DNA of 64,000 nucleotides from Pleionea sediminis. GTDB taxonomy: Bacteria; Pseudomonadota; Gammaproteobacteria; Enterobacterales; Kangiellaceae. The stretch is from assembly GCF_007570825.1 (NCBI RefSeq), contig NZ_SUNB01000001.1, forward strand, positions 496,001 through 560,000. The letters run 5' to 3'. The position numbers and the translations under genes were made by a program. This document shows, in pieces, positions 19,919 to 29,070 of the stretch; position 1 is the first letter of the stretch; every line of letters starts with the position of its first letter. The notes below the pieces were generated by a model that saw only the letters and a program-made list of their open reading frames with translations, did not search any database and was not told the origin of the DNA.

Positions 19919-20476
19919 TTAAATTTCCATTAACTCCTCTTCTTTTTCAGACAATATCGCATCAATTTTATTTACATGCTCATCTGTTAACTTTTGGATC
20001 TCATCTTGGGCACGACGCTCATCGTCTTCAGAAATTTCTTTCTCTTTTACTAAATCTTTTAATGTTGAATTCGCATCACGTCGGATATTACGCACCGCTA
20101 CTTTCGCATTCTCCGCTTCGCCTCGTACAACTTTAATCAACTCTTTTCGTCGTTCTTCGGTAAGAGGAGGAAGAGGAATTCGAATAACCTGACCTGCTGT
20201 GTTTGGGTTTAATCCAAGATCAGCATTCATAATGGCTTTTTCAATGGGTGCTACCATATCTTTTTCCCAAGGCTGCACCTGCAACGTACGTGCATCTGCT
20301 ATCGAAACGTTAGCAACCTGAGTAATAGGTGTATCGGAACCGTAATATGGGATCATTAGATGCTCAATCAGACTGGGATGAGCTCTTCCGGTTCGAACTT
20401 TTGTCAAATCACTTTTAAATGAGTCGACTGATTTTCCCATGCGAGTTTTTGCGTCACTCTTTACATCGTTAATCAC
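19919..20476 (-). CDS. frr: Ribosome recycling factor
   Basis: 185 residues, exactly the family length. Conserved features: [21 protein letters not shown] in the helical/hinge region, [16 protein letters not shown], and the C-terminal [19 protein letters not shown] helix. It splits post-termination ribosomes together with EF-G. The gene lies 28 bp after pyrH; the order pyrH-frr-uppS is standard. Confidence 0.98.
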   Translation of the reverse strand: MINDVKSDAKTRMGKSVDSFKSDLTKVRTGRAHPSLIEHLMIPYYGSDTPITQVANVSIADARTLQVQPWEKDMVAPIEKAIMNADLGLNPNTAGQVIRIPLPPLTEERRKELIKVVRGEAENAKVAVRNIRRDANSTLKDLVKEKEISEDDERRAQDEIQKLTDEHVNKIDAILSEKEEELMEI

Positions 20477-20504
20477 AAACTTTCTCCTGCGAAATTAGTT
20501 GTGT

Positions 20505-21233
20505 CTAGCACTCGATTAACGTGCCTTCTTGTTTTCCTGTCGCCACACGGACTAAAGCGCCTGGATTATTCATGTTAAAAACTCGAATCTTCTTTTGATG
20601 ATCTCGAGCCAAACAAAATGCCGTCAAATCCATAACAGCCAGCTCTTTATCCAAAGCTTCTTGATAAGACAATCGGTCATATTTAACGGCATCACTGAAT
20701 TTATTTGGATCAGCAGAATAAACACCGTCGACTTTAGTGGCCTTACAAATTAAATCAGCTTCAATTTCAATTCCACGCAAACACGCTGCAGTGTCCGTAG
20801 TAAAGAAGGGATTACCAGTGCCTGCACAGAATATGACTACCTGACCGCGCTCCATAAAGCGCATTGCAAATCGGCGATTATAATCTTCGCAAACACCGGT
20901 TAAGGAGATAGCAGACATCACTCGAGTTTCCAATCCCGAGCGTTCCAAAGAATCTTGAAGAGCGAGAGAGTTCATTACCGTTGCAAGCATTCCCATGTGA
21001 TCGCCTGCGACTCGATTCATTCCAACGCGCGCCAATTTCTCTCCTCGGAAAAGATTGCCACCGCCTATTACGATGCCAACCTGCACCTTCGCACTCACAA
21101 TATCTCGAATTTCATTGGCCATTCGATCGAGCACTTGAGGGTCAATACCAAAAGATTCTTGCCCCATTAAAGCTTCACCACTGAGCTTTAATAAAATCCG
21201 CTTATACGGAAGCGAAGATGCCGTTGTCATCAA
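20505..21233 (-). CDS. pyrH: UMP kinase
   Basis: 242 residues, amino-acid-kinase fold. [11 protein letters not shown] near the N-terminus binds phosphates; [11 protein letters not shown] and [16 protein letters not shown] are the UMP- and ATP-site motifs; [13 protein letters not shown] is the family block. It phosphorylates UMP to UDP as a hexamer. Two adjacent ATG codons (21233, 21230) are possible starts. It follows tsf by 13 bp. Confidence 0.98.
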   Translation of the reverse strand: MMTTASSLPYKRILLKLSGEALMGQESFGIDPQVLDRMANEIRDIVSAKVQVGIVIGGGNLFRGEKLARVGMNRVAGDHMGMLATVMNSLALQDSLERSGLETRVMSAISLTGVCEDYNRRFAMRFMERGQVVIFCAGTGNPFFTTDTAACLRGIEIEADLICKATKVDGVYSADPNKFSDAVKYDRLSYQEALDKELAVMDLTAFCLARDHQKKIRVFNMNNPGALVRVATGKQEGTLIEC

Positions 21234-21246
21234 TGTTCTCCAATTA

Positions 21247-22125
21247 CTAGCCGCGAACCTGAGCCATTACTTCTGAAGCAAAGTCTTCTTCTTTCTTTTC
21301 AATGCCTTCACCAACTTCGAAGCGCACGAAAGATACTACCTCAGCTGACTTAGATTTCAATAAGTTCTCAACTGATTGAGAAGGATCTTTAACAAAAGGT
21401 TGACCAGTAAGGCTGATTTCAGCAGCAAATTTGCGAATACGGCCGCCAATCATTTTTTCAACGATCTCTTCTGGCTTACCTTCCATATCAGGTTGAGCTT
21501 TGATGATTTCTTTTTCTTTCTCAATGATTTCAGATGGGATAGCCTCTGGATTTAAGTAATCCGGCTTGCTTGCAGCAATGTGCATCGCTAGGTCACGATT
21601 TAAGTCATCGTCACCGCCTTTAGTTTCTACGACAACGCCAATTCTAGAACCGTGTTGATAAGAACCTAAAGAACCCTCAGTAGACTCAACAATAACCACA
21701 CGTCGAACAGTCATGTTCTCACCAATTTTGGCAACAAGATTTTCACGTGTTTGCTCTACTGTATGTTCTCCATCAAACTTTGCAGCTTTGAGTGCTTCGA
21801 TGTCAGTAATCTTTCCATCTAATGCGACTTGAGCAACACCATTTGCGAAGCTTACAAAGTTTTCATCTCGCGCCACGAAATCGGTTTCGCAGTTTACTTC
21901 AACAATAGCAGCAGTTTTCGCATCGTCAGAAGACTTGATAATGATTAAACCTTCCGCAGCAACTCGGCCCGCTTTTTTAGCAGCTTTCGCTTGGCCCGAC
22001 TTACGCATGTTCTCTATCGCTTTTTCAACGTCACCATCAGTCTCAACAAGCGCTTTTTTACACTCCATCATACCTGCGCCAGTACGCTCGCGCAGCTCTT
22101 TAACTAATGCAGCAGTGATTGCCAT
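21247..22125 (-). CDS. tsf: Translation elongation factor Ts
   Basis: The correct start is the ATG at 22123-22125 ([13 protein letters not shown]), preceded by GGAGAAAAATC. An in-frame upstream ATG would add 11 residues with no homology. 292 residues: an N-terminal UBA-like domain with [15 protein letters not shown], then the core domain with [12 protein letters not shown]. It is the nucleotide exchange factor of EF-Tu. It follows rpsB across a stem-loop that should reduce read-through from rpsB. Confidence 0.98.
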   Translation of the reverse strand: MAITAALVKELRERTGAGMMECKKALVETDGDVEKAIENMRKSGQAKAAKKAGRVAAEGLIIIKSSDDAKTAAIVEVNCETDFVARDENFVSFANGVAQVALDGKITDIEALKAAKFDGEHTVEQTRENLVAKIGENMTVRRVVIVESTEGSLGSYQHGSRIGVVVETKGGDDDLNRDLAMHIAASKPDYLNPEAIPSEIIEKEKEIIKAQPDMEGKPEEIVEKMIGGRIRKFAAEISLTGQPFVKDPSQSVENLLKSKSAEVVSFVRFEVGEGIEKKEEDFASEVMAQVRG

Positions 22126-22201
22126 GATTTTTCTCCGATTTATTTGCCGTGTTTGCACGGCCGAATAAAAGAAATTTGATTCTATATGTTTGGACTCTAA
22201 A

Positions 22202-22224
22202 AAAGGGGGCGAGGCCCCCTTTTA
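22202..22224 (-). terminator. Attenuator/terminator between rpsB and tsf
   Basis: Perfect 10-bp stem AAAAGGGGGC / GCCCCCTTTT with a 3-nt loop, 20 bp after the rpsB stop and followed by more T on the minus strand. It has intrinsic-terminator form. Since tsf, pyrH and frr lie downstream on the same strand, partial termination is likely, as known for rpsB-tsf in enterobacteria. Confidence 0.8.
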
Positions 22225-22243
22225 AATCCAAGCAAGCTGAGGA

Positions 22244-22999
22244 TTATGCTTGTTCAGCTTCTGATTTATCAGCTTCTTCAACGTACTCTTCTTCGCCAGC
22301 TTGCTCAACAACTTGAGCGCTTTGACGAGCGTCGAGAACGGTATCGGCAACAGCGCCAACGTACAATTGAATTGCACGAATCGCATCATCGTTACCAGGA
22401 ATGACATAATCAACATTGTCAGGATTAGAATTTGTATCAACAACAGCAACAACAGGAATACCCAGTTTACGAGCTTCCGCAATCGCATTGTGCTCATGAT
22501 CAGCATCAATGACGAAAAGAACATCAGGCAATCCGCCCATGTCCTTGATACCACCGATACTAGCTTCTAATTTTTGCATTTCGCGAGTCAAAAGAAGAGC
22601 TTCTTTTTTAGTCAAACGATCAAATGTGCCGTCTTGACTTTGAACTTCCAATTCTTTCAAACGCTTAATAGACTGACGAATGGTCTTATAGTTTGTAAGC
22701 ATACCGCCTAACCAGCGCTTATCAACGAAGTACTGGCCGCAACGCTTTGCTTCTTCAGCGATGATATCGCTAGCTGCGCGCTTGGTGCCCACAAATAAAA
22801 TTTTCCCTTTCCGTGACGCGATACTAGAAATGAAATTAAGTGCATCATGGAACATTGGGAGTGTTTGCTCAAGGTTAACGATATGAATATCGTTACGCGC
22901 GCCGAAAATGTATTGCTTCATTTTCGGATTCCAGAAACGGGTACGGTGACCGAAGTGCACGCCCGCCTGAAGCATGTCACGCATTGAAACTTTTGCCAT
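22244..22999 (-). CDS. rpsB: 30S ribosomal protein S2
   Basis: 251 residues with the S2 family signatures: [22 protein letters not shown] at the N-terminus (shown as two overlapping motifs, [13 protein letters not shown] and [11 protein letters not shown]) and [19 protein letters not shown] in the centre. There is an acidic C-terminal tail. TTGGAGAAAATA provides a good ribosome-binding site. It is first gene of the long leftward cluster, with a dedicated promoter and structured leader upstream. Confidence 0.98.
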   Translation of the reverse strand: MAKVSMRDMLQAGVHFGHRTRFWNPKMKQYIFGARNDIHIVNLEQTLPMFHDALNFISSIASRKGKILFVGTKRAASDIIAEEAKRCGQYFVDKRWLGGMLTNYKTIRQSIKRLKELEVQSQDGTFDRLTKKEALLLTREMQKLEASIGGIKDMGGLPDVLFVIDADHEHNAIAEARKLGIPVVAVVDTNSNPDNVDYVIPGNDDAIRAIQLYVGAVADTVLDARQSAQVVEQAGEEEYVEEADKSEAEQA

Positions 23000-23136
23000 T
23001 ATATTTTCTCCAAAATCAAGGGTTTAACCTCCGCAAATCCCATAAGTCAACCAGCGAGACCTCTCGGTGTACCGGCACCCTAACCCATGTGACGATTTGC
23101 GTGTGTTTTTAAGTTATCCGGTCGGATCATCCAACC
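23000..23136 (-). promoter_or_regulatory. Structured rpsB 5' leader, probable S2 autoregulation element
   Basis: About 137 nt between the predicted transcription start and the rpsB ATG. A long-range 7-bp stem GCAAATC / GATTTGC (23094-23100 with 23033-23039) encloses smaller hairpins (CGAGA/TCTCG and GGTG/CACC). Near the 5' end CCGGTTGGA/TCCGACCGG forms another hairpin. Autogenous control of rpsB-tsf by S2 through a conserved leader is known in Gammaproteobacteria. That this leader is such an element is inference from position and fold. Confidence 0.6.
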
Positions 23137-23142
23137 GGGCGC

Positions 23143-23171
23143 GATTTATACCATATATGGGCTTCAAGAAC
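23143..23171 (-). promoter_or_regulatory. rpsB promoter
   Basis: On the minus strand TTGTTC, 17 bp, TATAAA, followed by the GC-rich discriminator TCGCGCCC. This is the arrangement of a sigma-70 promoter under stringent (ppGpp/DksA) control, as expected for ribosomal protein genes. Confidence 0.65.
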
Positions 23172-23344
23172 AATCGAAAACTCCATGCAAAGGCAGGAAC
23201 CTGGCGGCTTTTAGCATCAACATCAACGAAAAAAAACATCAGACTCGATGAAAGTTAACGTTTATTCGTGAAGTCCGGTTACAAAATCTATAAAATCCCC
23301 TCGAGACTTATCAATATGACTAGACGACAGGGTTCAAGTAATAC

Positions 23345-24112
23345 ATGAACATTAAGATTAAAACGCCTGAAGAAATTGAAAAAATGCGGGTTGCAGGACG
23401 ACTAGCAGCTGAAGTTCTAGAAATGATTGAACCTCATGTGATGAAAGGCGTCACAACCAATCAGCTCAATGATATTTGCCATGACTATATCGTCAACGAA
23501 CAAAAAGCCATACCAGCTCCTCTGAATTATCATGGATTTCCAAAATCCATTTGTACCTCGGTTAATCATGTAGTCTGTCACGGAATCCCGGCTGACAAAA
23601 AACTTAAAGATGGCGATATTGTGAATATCGATATTACCGTAATAAAAGATGGTTACCATGGTGATACCAGTAAAATGTTTACCGTCGGCAAACCTAAAAT
23701 CATGGCGGATCGATTAATCAAAGTGACACAAGAATGTTTGTATCTCGGAATTGAAATGGTTAGGCCAGGCATCAAACTTGGTGACATTGGCTATGCCATA
23801 ATGAACCACGCTCACAAACACAGCTATTCTATAGTCAGAGAATACTGCGGACATGGTATCGGCGCAGAATTTCATGAGGACCCCCAAGTATTGCATTACG
23901 GCAAGCCAGATACTGGTGTCGAACTGCAAGAAGGCATGTGTTTAACAATTGAGCCAATGGTGAACACAGGAAAACGACACGTGAAACTTCTACCCGATCA
24001 ATGGACTGTAGTGACCAAAGATCGTGGGCTATCTGCTCAATGGGAACACACATTATTAGTAACTGCGACTGGAGTTGATGTTCTTACCAAACGTCGAGAA
24101 GAATCCTTTTAA
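23345..24112 (+). CDS. map: Methionine aminopeptidase type I
   Basis: 255 residues, M24 family without N-terminal extension. Metal ligands are visible: the Asp pair in VNIDITVIKDGYHGD, His in CGHGIGAEFHE, Glu in LTIEPMVN and Glu in QWEHTLLVT. It removes the initiator methionine from nascent proteins. It is divergent from rpsB across 345 bp. Its stop overlaps the glnD start as TAATG, so the two are probably coupled. The pairing map-glnD opposite rpsB is the usual gammaproteobacterial arrangement. Confidence 0.97.
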   Translation: MNIKIKTPEEIEKMRVAGRLAAEVLEMIEPHVMKGVTTNQLNDICHDYIVNEQKAIPAPLNYHGFPKSICTSVNHVVCHGIPADKKLKDGDIVNIDITVIKDGYHGDTSKMFTVGKPKIMADRLIKVTQECLYLGIEMVRPGIKLGDIGYAIMNHAHKHSYSIVREYCGHGIGAEFHEDPQVLHYGKPDTGVELQEGMCLTIEPMVNTGKRHVKLLPDQWTVVTKDRGLSAQWEHTLLVTATGVDVLTKRREESF

Positions 24113-26769
24113 TGAACTCTCGTATACTAGAGCAGTTACCACTTCCTAAATCACCCAAGCTAGAAACGAAGGAAGTTGGAACAGTCCAGTCAATAACCCT
24201 GTGCAAAAAATACTTAGACGAAAGTCATCAGATTCTTGCTAAAGCTTTTAATGAGCGAGTGTCTGTCAGGCACTTGGTAAAAGCGCAAGCGAATACTGTT
24301 GATCAAATACTGATTGAAATTTGGCGTCAATTTAGTATGAGTGATAAACACTGCGCTCTCATTGCCGTTGGGGGCTACGGTCGTGCCGAATTGCATCCAG
24401 GATCCGACATTGACTTACTCTTTTTAATTACTCCAAAAGCGCCAAAAGAAACTCTGGACTCACTACAAAACTTAATTACTTTTTTGTGGGATATTGGCCT
24501 TAATATTGGTCACAGTGTTCGCACTGTCAAAGAATGCACTCAAAAAGCTATCGAAGACATAACCATTGCAACCAACTTAATTGAATCTCGAGTAATCGCC
24601 GGTGCTGAAGAGCTCTTCTTACAAATGCGGGAAAAAACAGGCCCTAACAAAATCTGGCCTGCGCGAGATTTTTACGAAGCAAAAGTTGCAGAGCAGAAAG
24701 CAAGATATCGTAAATACCGCGGTTCATCTTTTGAGCTTGAACCCAACCTAAAAGGCAATCCAGGTGGATTGAGAGATATTCAACTCGTCGGCTGGATAGC
24801 CAAACGATACTTTGAAACAGACACTCTGCACGATCTTGCCAATCAAGGCATATTTACTCTCAGAGAATATCGAACACTCATAAGTTCCCAACTCTTTTTG
24901 TGGCGAGTTCGTTTTGCATTACACACAATTACAGGACGTGGTGAAGACAGGTTATTATTCCAACATCAAAAAAAAGTGGCAGAGTATCTGGGTTTCAACG
25001 ATAAAGAAGAAATACTGGCTGTTGAACAACTGATGCAGAAAGTATATCGAGCAGCGAGTAAAATACGTAATGTTACCGAACTATTACTCCAAGTATTCGA
25101 AGAAGTCATTTTGGATAATAACAAGAAAGTTAAAATCGAGCCGATTGATGACCTTTTTCAGTTAGAAAATGATCGAGTTGCTCTAAAAGATCCGACATTA
25201 ATACCCAAGCATCCTGAGCTCTTACTACAAACATTCATTGTTGCCGCTCAAACACCAGGAAATAAACACGTAAGTGCAAAAACACTCCGTGCTATTCGTG
25301 ATAACCGGCATTTAATTGATTCCGAGTACCGACAGAATAAAAAGTACAAACAATTATTTCTCGAGTTTTTTAGCATTAAGCACACAGGGGATCGACCATT
25401 ATTTCTCATTAAAAGAAACGGTGTGCTTGCCCGATTTCTACCTTTATTCCAAAAAATCTCGGGACAAATGCAATTTGACATGTTCCATATCTACTCAGTT
25501 GATGAACATACCCTGTTCTTGCTGAAAAACCTGACTCGGTTTGCAAGTTCCGAGCACGAGGATGAATTTCCCTATTGCAGCAAAATCATGCAAGCATTGA
25601 AGAAACCACAACTCATATTTCTGGCCGGGCTATTTCATGATATCGCCAAAGGCCGCGGTGGTGATCATTCGACATTAGGAGCAAAAGATGCTTACGAGTT
25701 TTGTCATTACTTAGCAATGCCTGAAGAAGAGGCACAAATAGTCTCCTGGCTAGTTGAATATCATTTAATAATGTCCGTAACCGCACAGCGCAAAGACATT
25801 TCAGATCCAGAAGTTATTGCTTACTTTGCCAATCAAGTAAAAACGCAAGAACGGCTGGATTTACTCTACATATTAACCGTTGCAGACATACGGGCAACCA
25901 GCCCTAAACTATGGAACTCATGGAAAGATGCACTTCTGAAAGAACTCTACTTAAATACCACCGACTACTTATCCAAAACCACCAAGAATCGCTTGAGTGA
26001 AGCAGAGCATATTTCAGATATTAAAAATCAGGCACTTTCACATTTAATTAAAAAGAAAGTACCGGAAAGTGAGATTGTTGCTCTTTGGAATACTCTTGAT
26101 GACGCTTATTTTCGCACAACTCCCGTTGACAGAATTGTCTGGCAAACCCGCTCTATCATAATTCACGCTCATGGCAGCGGGCCGCTCGTTGAAATAAAGA
26201 AGCACTACAACGATGCCGGCACCGAAATTTTCATTTATACAGCGGACCAGCCCGGACTGTTTGCAGCAATGACAGCGACCCTGAGTCAAAAGAACCTGCG
26301 CACTCAAGCAGCAGAGCTCTATACCAATTCACAAGGTAAATGTTTCGATTCTTTCGTTGTATTAGAAGAATCGGGAAAACCAATTCAATCCGCTACACGC
26401 GTTCAAAGCATTCGTAAATTACTTCAAAAGCGTTTAAAGAACATCGATGGTATGTCAAAAAAGGTTCAACGACATGTTTCAAGCCGAGTAAAACACTTCG
26501 ATGTTCCTACAGAAATATCCTTTACTGAAACCACCAATAAAGGATATACCCAAATGGAATTGACAGCTTTGGACCAACCCGGTTTACTAGCGGCAATTGG
26601 TGACGCAATTCGATACTGTAACTTATCGGTTCATTCAGCCAGAATTGTGACATTGGGAGAAAAAGTTGAAGATATTTTTGAAATTTCTACGTTAGACGAT
26701 GATCCTTTAAATGAATCTCAAAAGTCTTTATTAAAAGCCCAGTTACTGAAGCAAATTGAACAACTATAA
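24112..26769 (+). CDS. glnD: Bifunctional PII uridylyltransferase/uridylyl-removing enzyme
   Basis: 885 residues, full length. The nucleotidyltransferase motif [17 protein letters not shown] begins at about residue 87. Next come the GlnD-specific helical domain ([17 protein letters not shown]), the HD domain with His509-Asp510 ([13 protein letters not shown]), and two C-terminal ACT domains ([16 protein letters not shown] and [16 protein letters not shown]). It uridylylates PII proteins when glutamine is low and deuridylylates them when it is high. It is coupled to map and followed 17 bp later by dapD. Confidence 0.98.
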   Translation: MNSRILEQLPLPKSPKLETKEVGTVQSITLCKKYLDESHQILAKAFNERVSVRHLVKAQANTVDQILIEIWRQFSMSDKHCALIAVGGYGRAELHPGSDIDLLFLITPKAPKETLDSLQNLITFLWDIGLNIGHSVRTVKECTQKAIEDITIATNLIESRVIAGAEELFLQMREKTGPNKIWPARDFYEAKVAEQKARYRKYRGSSFELEPNLKGNPGGLRDIQLVGWIAKRYFETDTLHDLANQGIFTLREYRTLISSQLFLWRVRFALHTITGRGEDRLLFQHQKKVAEYLGFNDKEEILAVEQLMQKVYRAASKIRNVTELLLQVFEEVILDNNKKVKIEPIDDLFQLENDRVALKDPTLIPKHPELLLQTFIVAAQTPGNKHVSAKTLRAIRDNRHLIDSEYRQNKKYKQLFLEFFSIKHTGDRPLFLIKRNGVLARFLPLFQKISGQMQFDMFHIYSVDEHTLFLLKNLTRFASSEHEDEFPYCSKIMQALKKPQLIFLAGLFHDIAKGRGGDHSTLGAKDAYEFCHYLAMPEEEAQIVSWLVEYHLIMSVTAQRKDISDPEVIAYFANQVKTQERLDLLYILTVADIRATSPKLWNSWKDALLKELYLNTTDYLSKTTKNRLSEAEHISDIKNQALSHLIKKKVPESEIVALWNTLDDAYFRTTPVDRIVWQTRSIIIHAHGSGPLVEIKKHYNDAGTEIFIYTADQPGLFAAMTATLSQKNLRTQAAELYTNSQGKCFDSFVVLEESGKPIQSATRVQSIRKLLQKRLKNIDGMSKKVQRHVSSRVKHFDVPTEISFTETTNKGYTQMELTALDQPGLLAAIGDAIRYCNLSVHSARIVTLGEKVEDIFEISTLDDDPLNESQKSLLKAQLLKQIEQL

Positions 26770-26786
26770 CTGTTAAGAGCGAGTCT

Positions 26787-27611
26787 ATGTCCGATTTAGA
26801 AACCTTAATTAATGATGCATTTGAAAATAGAGCAAGCTTCTCACCACAAAATACACCACAAGAAGTGCGCGATGCCGTCAACAAAGCTTTAACCATGATT
26901 GACTCAGGTTCTGCCAGAGTAGCAGAAAAACAAAACAACGAATGGATTGTGAATGAATGGTTAAAAAAAGCGGTTCTATTATCATTCAAGCTTAATGACA
27001 ACTCACCGATGGATGGTGGATTTACTCAATATTACGATAAGGTTAGCAGCAAATTTAACGATATGACCGCCGAGCAATTTGCACAATCTGGAGTTAGAGT
27101 CGTTCCACCAGCGGTTGCACGAAAAGGCAGTTACATTGCCCCAAATGTTGTATTAATGCCGTCTTACGTCAACATTGGTGCCTTTATTGATGAGGGAACA
27201 ATGGTTGATACTTGGGCGACTGTCGGAAGTTGTGCACAAATTGGTAAAAACGTACATTTATCTGGCGGGGTTGGAATAGGCGGAGTACTAGAGCCATTAC
27301 AAGCCAGTCCGACTATCATCGAAGATAACTGCTTTATTGGCGCACGTTCTGAAATTGTAGAAGGTGTCATCGTAGAAGAAGGCGCTGTTATTTCAATGGG
27401 CGTATACATTGGCCAAAGCACTCGTATTTTCAATCGTGAAACTGGTGAAATATCTTACGGAAGAATTCCTGCCGGAGCTGTTGTTGTTCCCGGTAGTTTG
27501 CCTTCAGAAGATAGTACCTACAGTTTATATTGCGCAATTATCGTCAAACAAGTCGATGAAAAAACACGCGCTAAAACGGGCATCAATGAATTACTACGAC
27601 TAGCTCGTTAA
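26787..27611 (+). CDS. dapD: 2,3,4,5-tetrahydropyridine-2,6-dicarboxylate N-succinyltransferase
   Basis: 274 residues, standard DapD length. The N-terminal helical domain is followed by a left-handed beta-helix with hexapeptide repeats ([31 protein letters not shown], in two motifs [16 protein letters not shown] and [14 protein letters not shown]). The lysine/DAP pathway step uses succinyl-CoA. dapE, the later step, lies 4 kb downstream on the same strand. RBS AAGAGCGAG precedes the ATG. Confidence 0.98.
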   Translation: MSDLETLINDAFENRASFSPQNTPQEVRDAVNKALTMIDSGSARVAEKQNNEWIVNEWLKKAVLLSFKLNDNSPMDGGFTQYYDKVSSKFNDMTAEQFAQSGVRVVPPAVARKGSYIAPNVVLMPSYVNIGAFIDEGTMVDTWATVGSCAQIGKNVHLSGGVGIGGVLEPLQASPTIIEDNCFIGARSEIVEGVIVEEGAVISMGVYIGQSTRIFNRETGEISYGRIPAGAVVVPGSLPSEDSTYSLYCAIIVKQVDEKTRAKTGINELLRLAR

Positions 27612-27622
27612 TTCGAATTTTG

Positions 27623-27642
27623 CGGAGAGCGAATGCTCTCCG
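27623..27642 (+). terminator. Hairpin after dapD
   Basis: Perfect 8-bp stem CGGAGAGC / GCTCTCCG with a GAAT tetraloop, 11 bp after the dapD stop. The following TCATTTCG is not a strong U-tract, so termination may be weak. The next 370 bp on the right hold no gene that I can support. Confidence 0.5.
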
Positions 27643-28010
27643 TCATTTCGTATTCAAACCAATTGCTCGAGACATCTCTTGCCAGCTCATTAACTTCAAT
27701 CCTTTTCGATGTATTATCGTTACTTATAATTTATCAACAGCTTTACAACGAGAATTGATTGTTACATCGCAAATGCCTTTTCATCTCAACTAATAATACA
27801 GCTCATCCACTCAACTATAGGACTAAAATGCGCCGATTTTTTTAGCAGTAAAAGCTAAATTAACGAATTTGACTAAGACAATCTATCCGTTCATGAATAA
27901 AATAATTTGATCCCACGCCTATTTTAAAATCGACAGATGACGGTAGCTTCGCTAAGTGAAATGATATAAAAAGAATCGAAATGGATAAAACGAGTGAAAA
28001 CCTTTGGATG

Positions 28011-28094
28011 AAAAAAAAGAGTGAGAGAAAACAGACCGAGCTCGTATTCAAAGGAATGTTTTCTCTTACTCTCAGTTGAGTTGAGCACTCAACT
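28011..28094 (-). ncRNA. Candidate small RNA, about 84 nt, in the dapD/membrane-protein intergenic region
   Basis: On the minus strand a promoter-like TTGATT-17 bp-TATATT (28126 to 28098) precedes a compact transcript unit. It has a 5' hairpin AGTTGA/TCAACT with a GTGC loop (28094-28079). A 15-bp stem with one A.C mismatch follows, GAGTAAGAGAAAACA (28071-28057) with TGTTTTCTCTCACTC (28033-28019), around a 23-nt loop, and ends at a run of eight T (28018-28011). The loop contains the 8-nt palindrome CGAGCTCG. The leftward operon to the right has its own terminator at 28179-28214, so this would be a separate transcript. I recognise no known RNA family. The assignment is structural inference only. 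Confidence 0.4.
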
Positions 28095-28097
28095 AAA

Positions 28098-28126
28098 AAT
28101 ATACGTCTGCATTCGCAGTAAATCAA
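28098..28126 (-). promoter_or_regulatory. Promoter-like sequence for the candidate small RNA
   Basis: TTGATT (28121-28126 on the complementary strand), a 17-bp spacer and TATATT (28098-28103), reading leftward. It matches sigma-70 consensus at four and five of six positions. A transcript would begin near 28090-28094, directly at the 5' hairpin. Confidence 0.45.
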
Positions 28127-28178
28127 CTTTTACGTTCAATTTTCGCTCATTAAAAACAATTTTTGTTTCTTTTGACAA

Positions 28179-28214
28179 AAAAACTGATCATTTTGTTATT
28201 AATGATCAGTTTTT
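28179..28214 (-). terminator. Intrinsic terminator of the M1 peptidase/membrane protein operon
   Basis: Perfect 14-bp stem AAAAACTGATCATT / AATGATCAGTTTTT with an 8-nt loop, about 50 bp after the leftward stop at 28264. On the minus strand it is followed by additional T residues, giving a seven-T tract. Confidence 0.85.
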
Positions 28215-28263
28215 CGATAGTGTTTGCTTATAAAACTTAACCTTAAAAAGGATTTATTAAACC

Positions 28264-29061
28264 TCAATAAACAGGCTGTTGATCATCTTCGAAGACTTTC
28301 ATGTGCATACTTTGCCAAAGTAGAATTACAAAACGCATGATTAAAGCAAATAGAAAAGCACAAATTACCGTTACCAAAGATCCGAAATCAGGTGAAGCCG
28401 TCCATTGAATTAAAAATGTTGATACATAATTAATTCCTAGTAACAACGGTATTACAATCATAATAACGCCCAATGTCCTAACCGTATTTCTTTTAAATAC
28501 AGAATATCCTTTACGTAAAGATTTTTTTTCATCGCGGACTGAAAAAATCATAGCGTAATTGAGGATTGATAAAGAAAGTAGCCAACCTAATCCCATCATA
28601 ATAAAGGCAATAATTGATAGCCACGAAATATCGGGAACTAGCAGTAGTGCCCACAGTGACACTATAATGATGGGAATAAGCAGCCATCGAAGAAATAGGC
28701 CAATCGTCTTCAATAAATACTCACCTGCAGCGGATAACCAATCTCTTATGCGTGGTTTGTCATGATGCAAAACAGCATAAGTGCCCGCCACCAAAGCGAG
28801 CTTAACAATAAACGCAATGACAGCAATCACCATAAAAAGCTTGAAAGCACTGATAAAAGAAGCGTCATTTACGACAGATTCAACCATCATACTCACAAAT
28901 TCAGGCGAACCCATAGGCGTTGCATTGAGGTTGTAAGTAAAAGATCGCTCACCGAACTGATTTAACAAGAAAATAAATGGAAAAATTAAAGACGCCTCTA
29001 TAATCACTGTAAATAGAGGAATCCACTTAAAACGCCATACAAGATCCAATGCCCTTTTCAT
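28264..29061 (-). CDS. Polytopic membrane protein of unknown function
   Basis: 265 residues with about six predicted membrane segments (near residues 12-34, 73-97, 112-140, 143-170, 195-218, 226-250) and a short charged C-terminus. No catalytic motif is visible; the middle resembles general integral membrane proteins of the glycerophosphodiester-phosphodiesterase-membrane/DUF4013 kind, but I cannot assign a family. It starts 9 bp after the stop of the M1 peptidase gene, so the two are co-transcribed, and it may assist that enzyme or its secretion. It is followed by a strong terminator. Confidence 0.8.
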   Translation of the reverse strand: MKRALDLVWRFKWIPLFTVIIEASLIFPFIFLLNQFGERSFTYNLNATPMGSPEFVSMMVESVVNDASFISAFKLFMVIAVIAFIVKLALVAGTYAVLHHDKPRIRDWLSAAGEYLLKTIGLFLRWLLIPIIIVSLWALLLVPDISWLSIIAFIMMGLGWLLSLSILNYAMIFSVRDEKKSLRKGYSVFKRNTVRTLGVIMIVIPLLLGINYVSTFLIQWTASPDFGSLVTVICAFLFALIMRFVILLWQSMHMKVFEDDQQPVY

Positions 29062-29070
29062 TTCTTCCCC

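Noticed and set aside
22126-22158. Longer EF-Ts start
   Set aside because: The ATG at 22125 has GGAG 8 bp upstream and gives the canonical [13 protein letters not shown] start.
27860-28126. 88-codon minus-strand open frame (MIYCECRR...)
   Set aside because: Its sequence is Phe/Ser/Cys-rich and lacks a ribosome-binding site. The start lies inside the promoter-like element of the candidate small RNA, so the RNA explanation is preferred.
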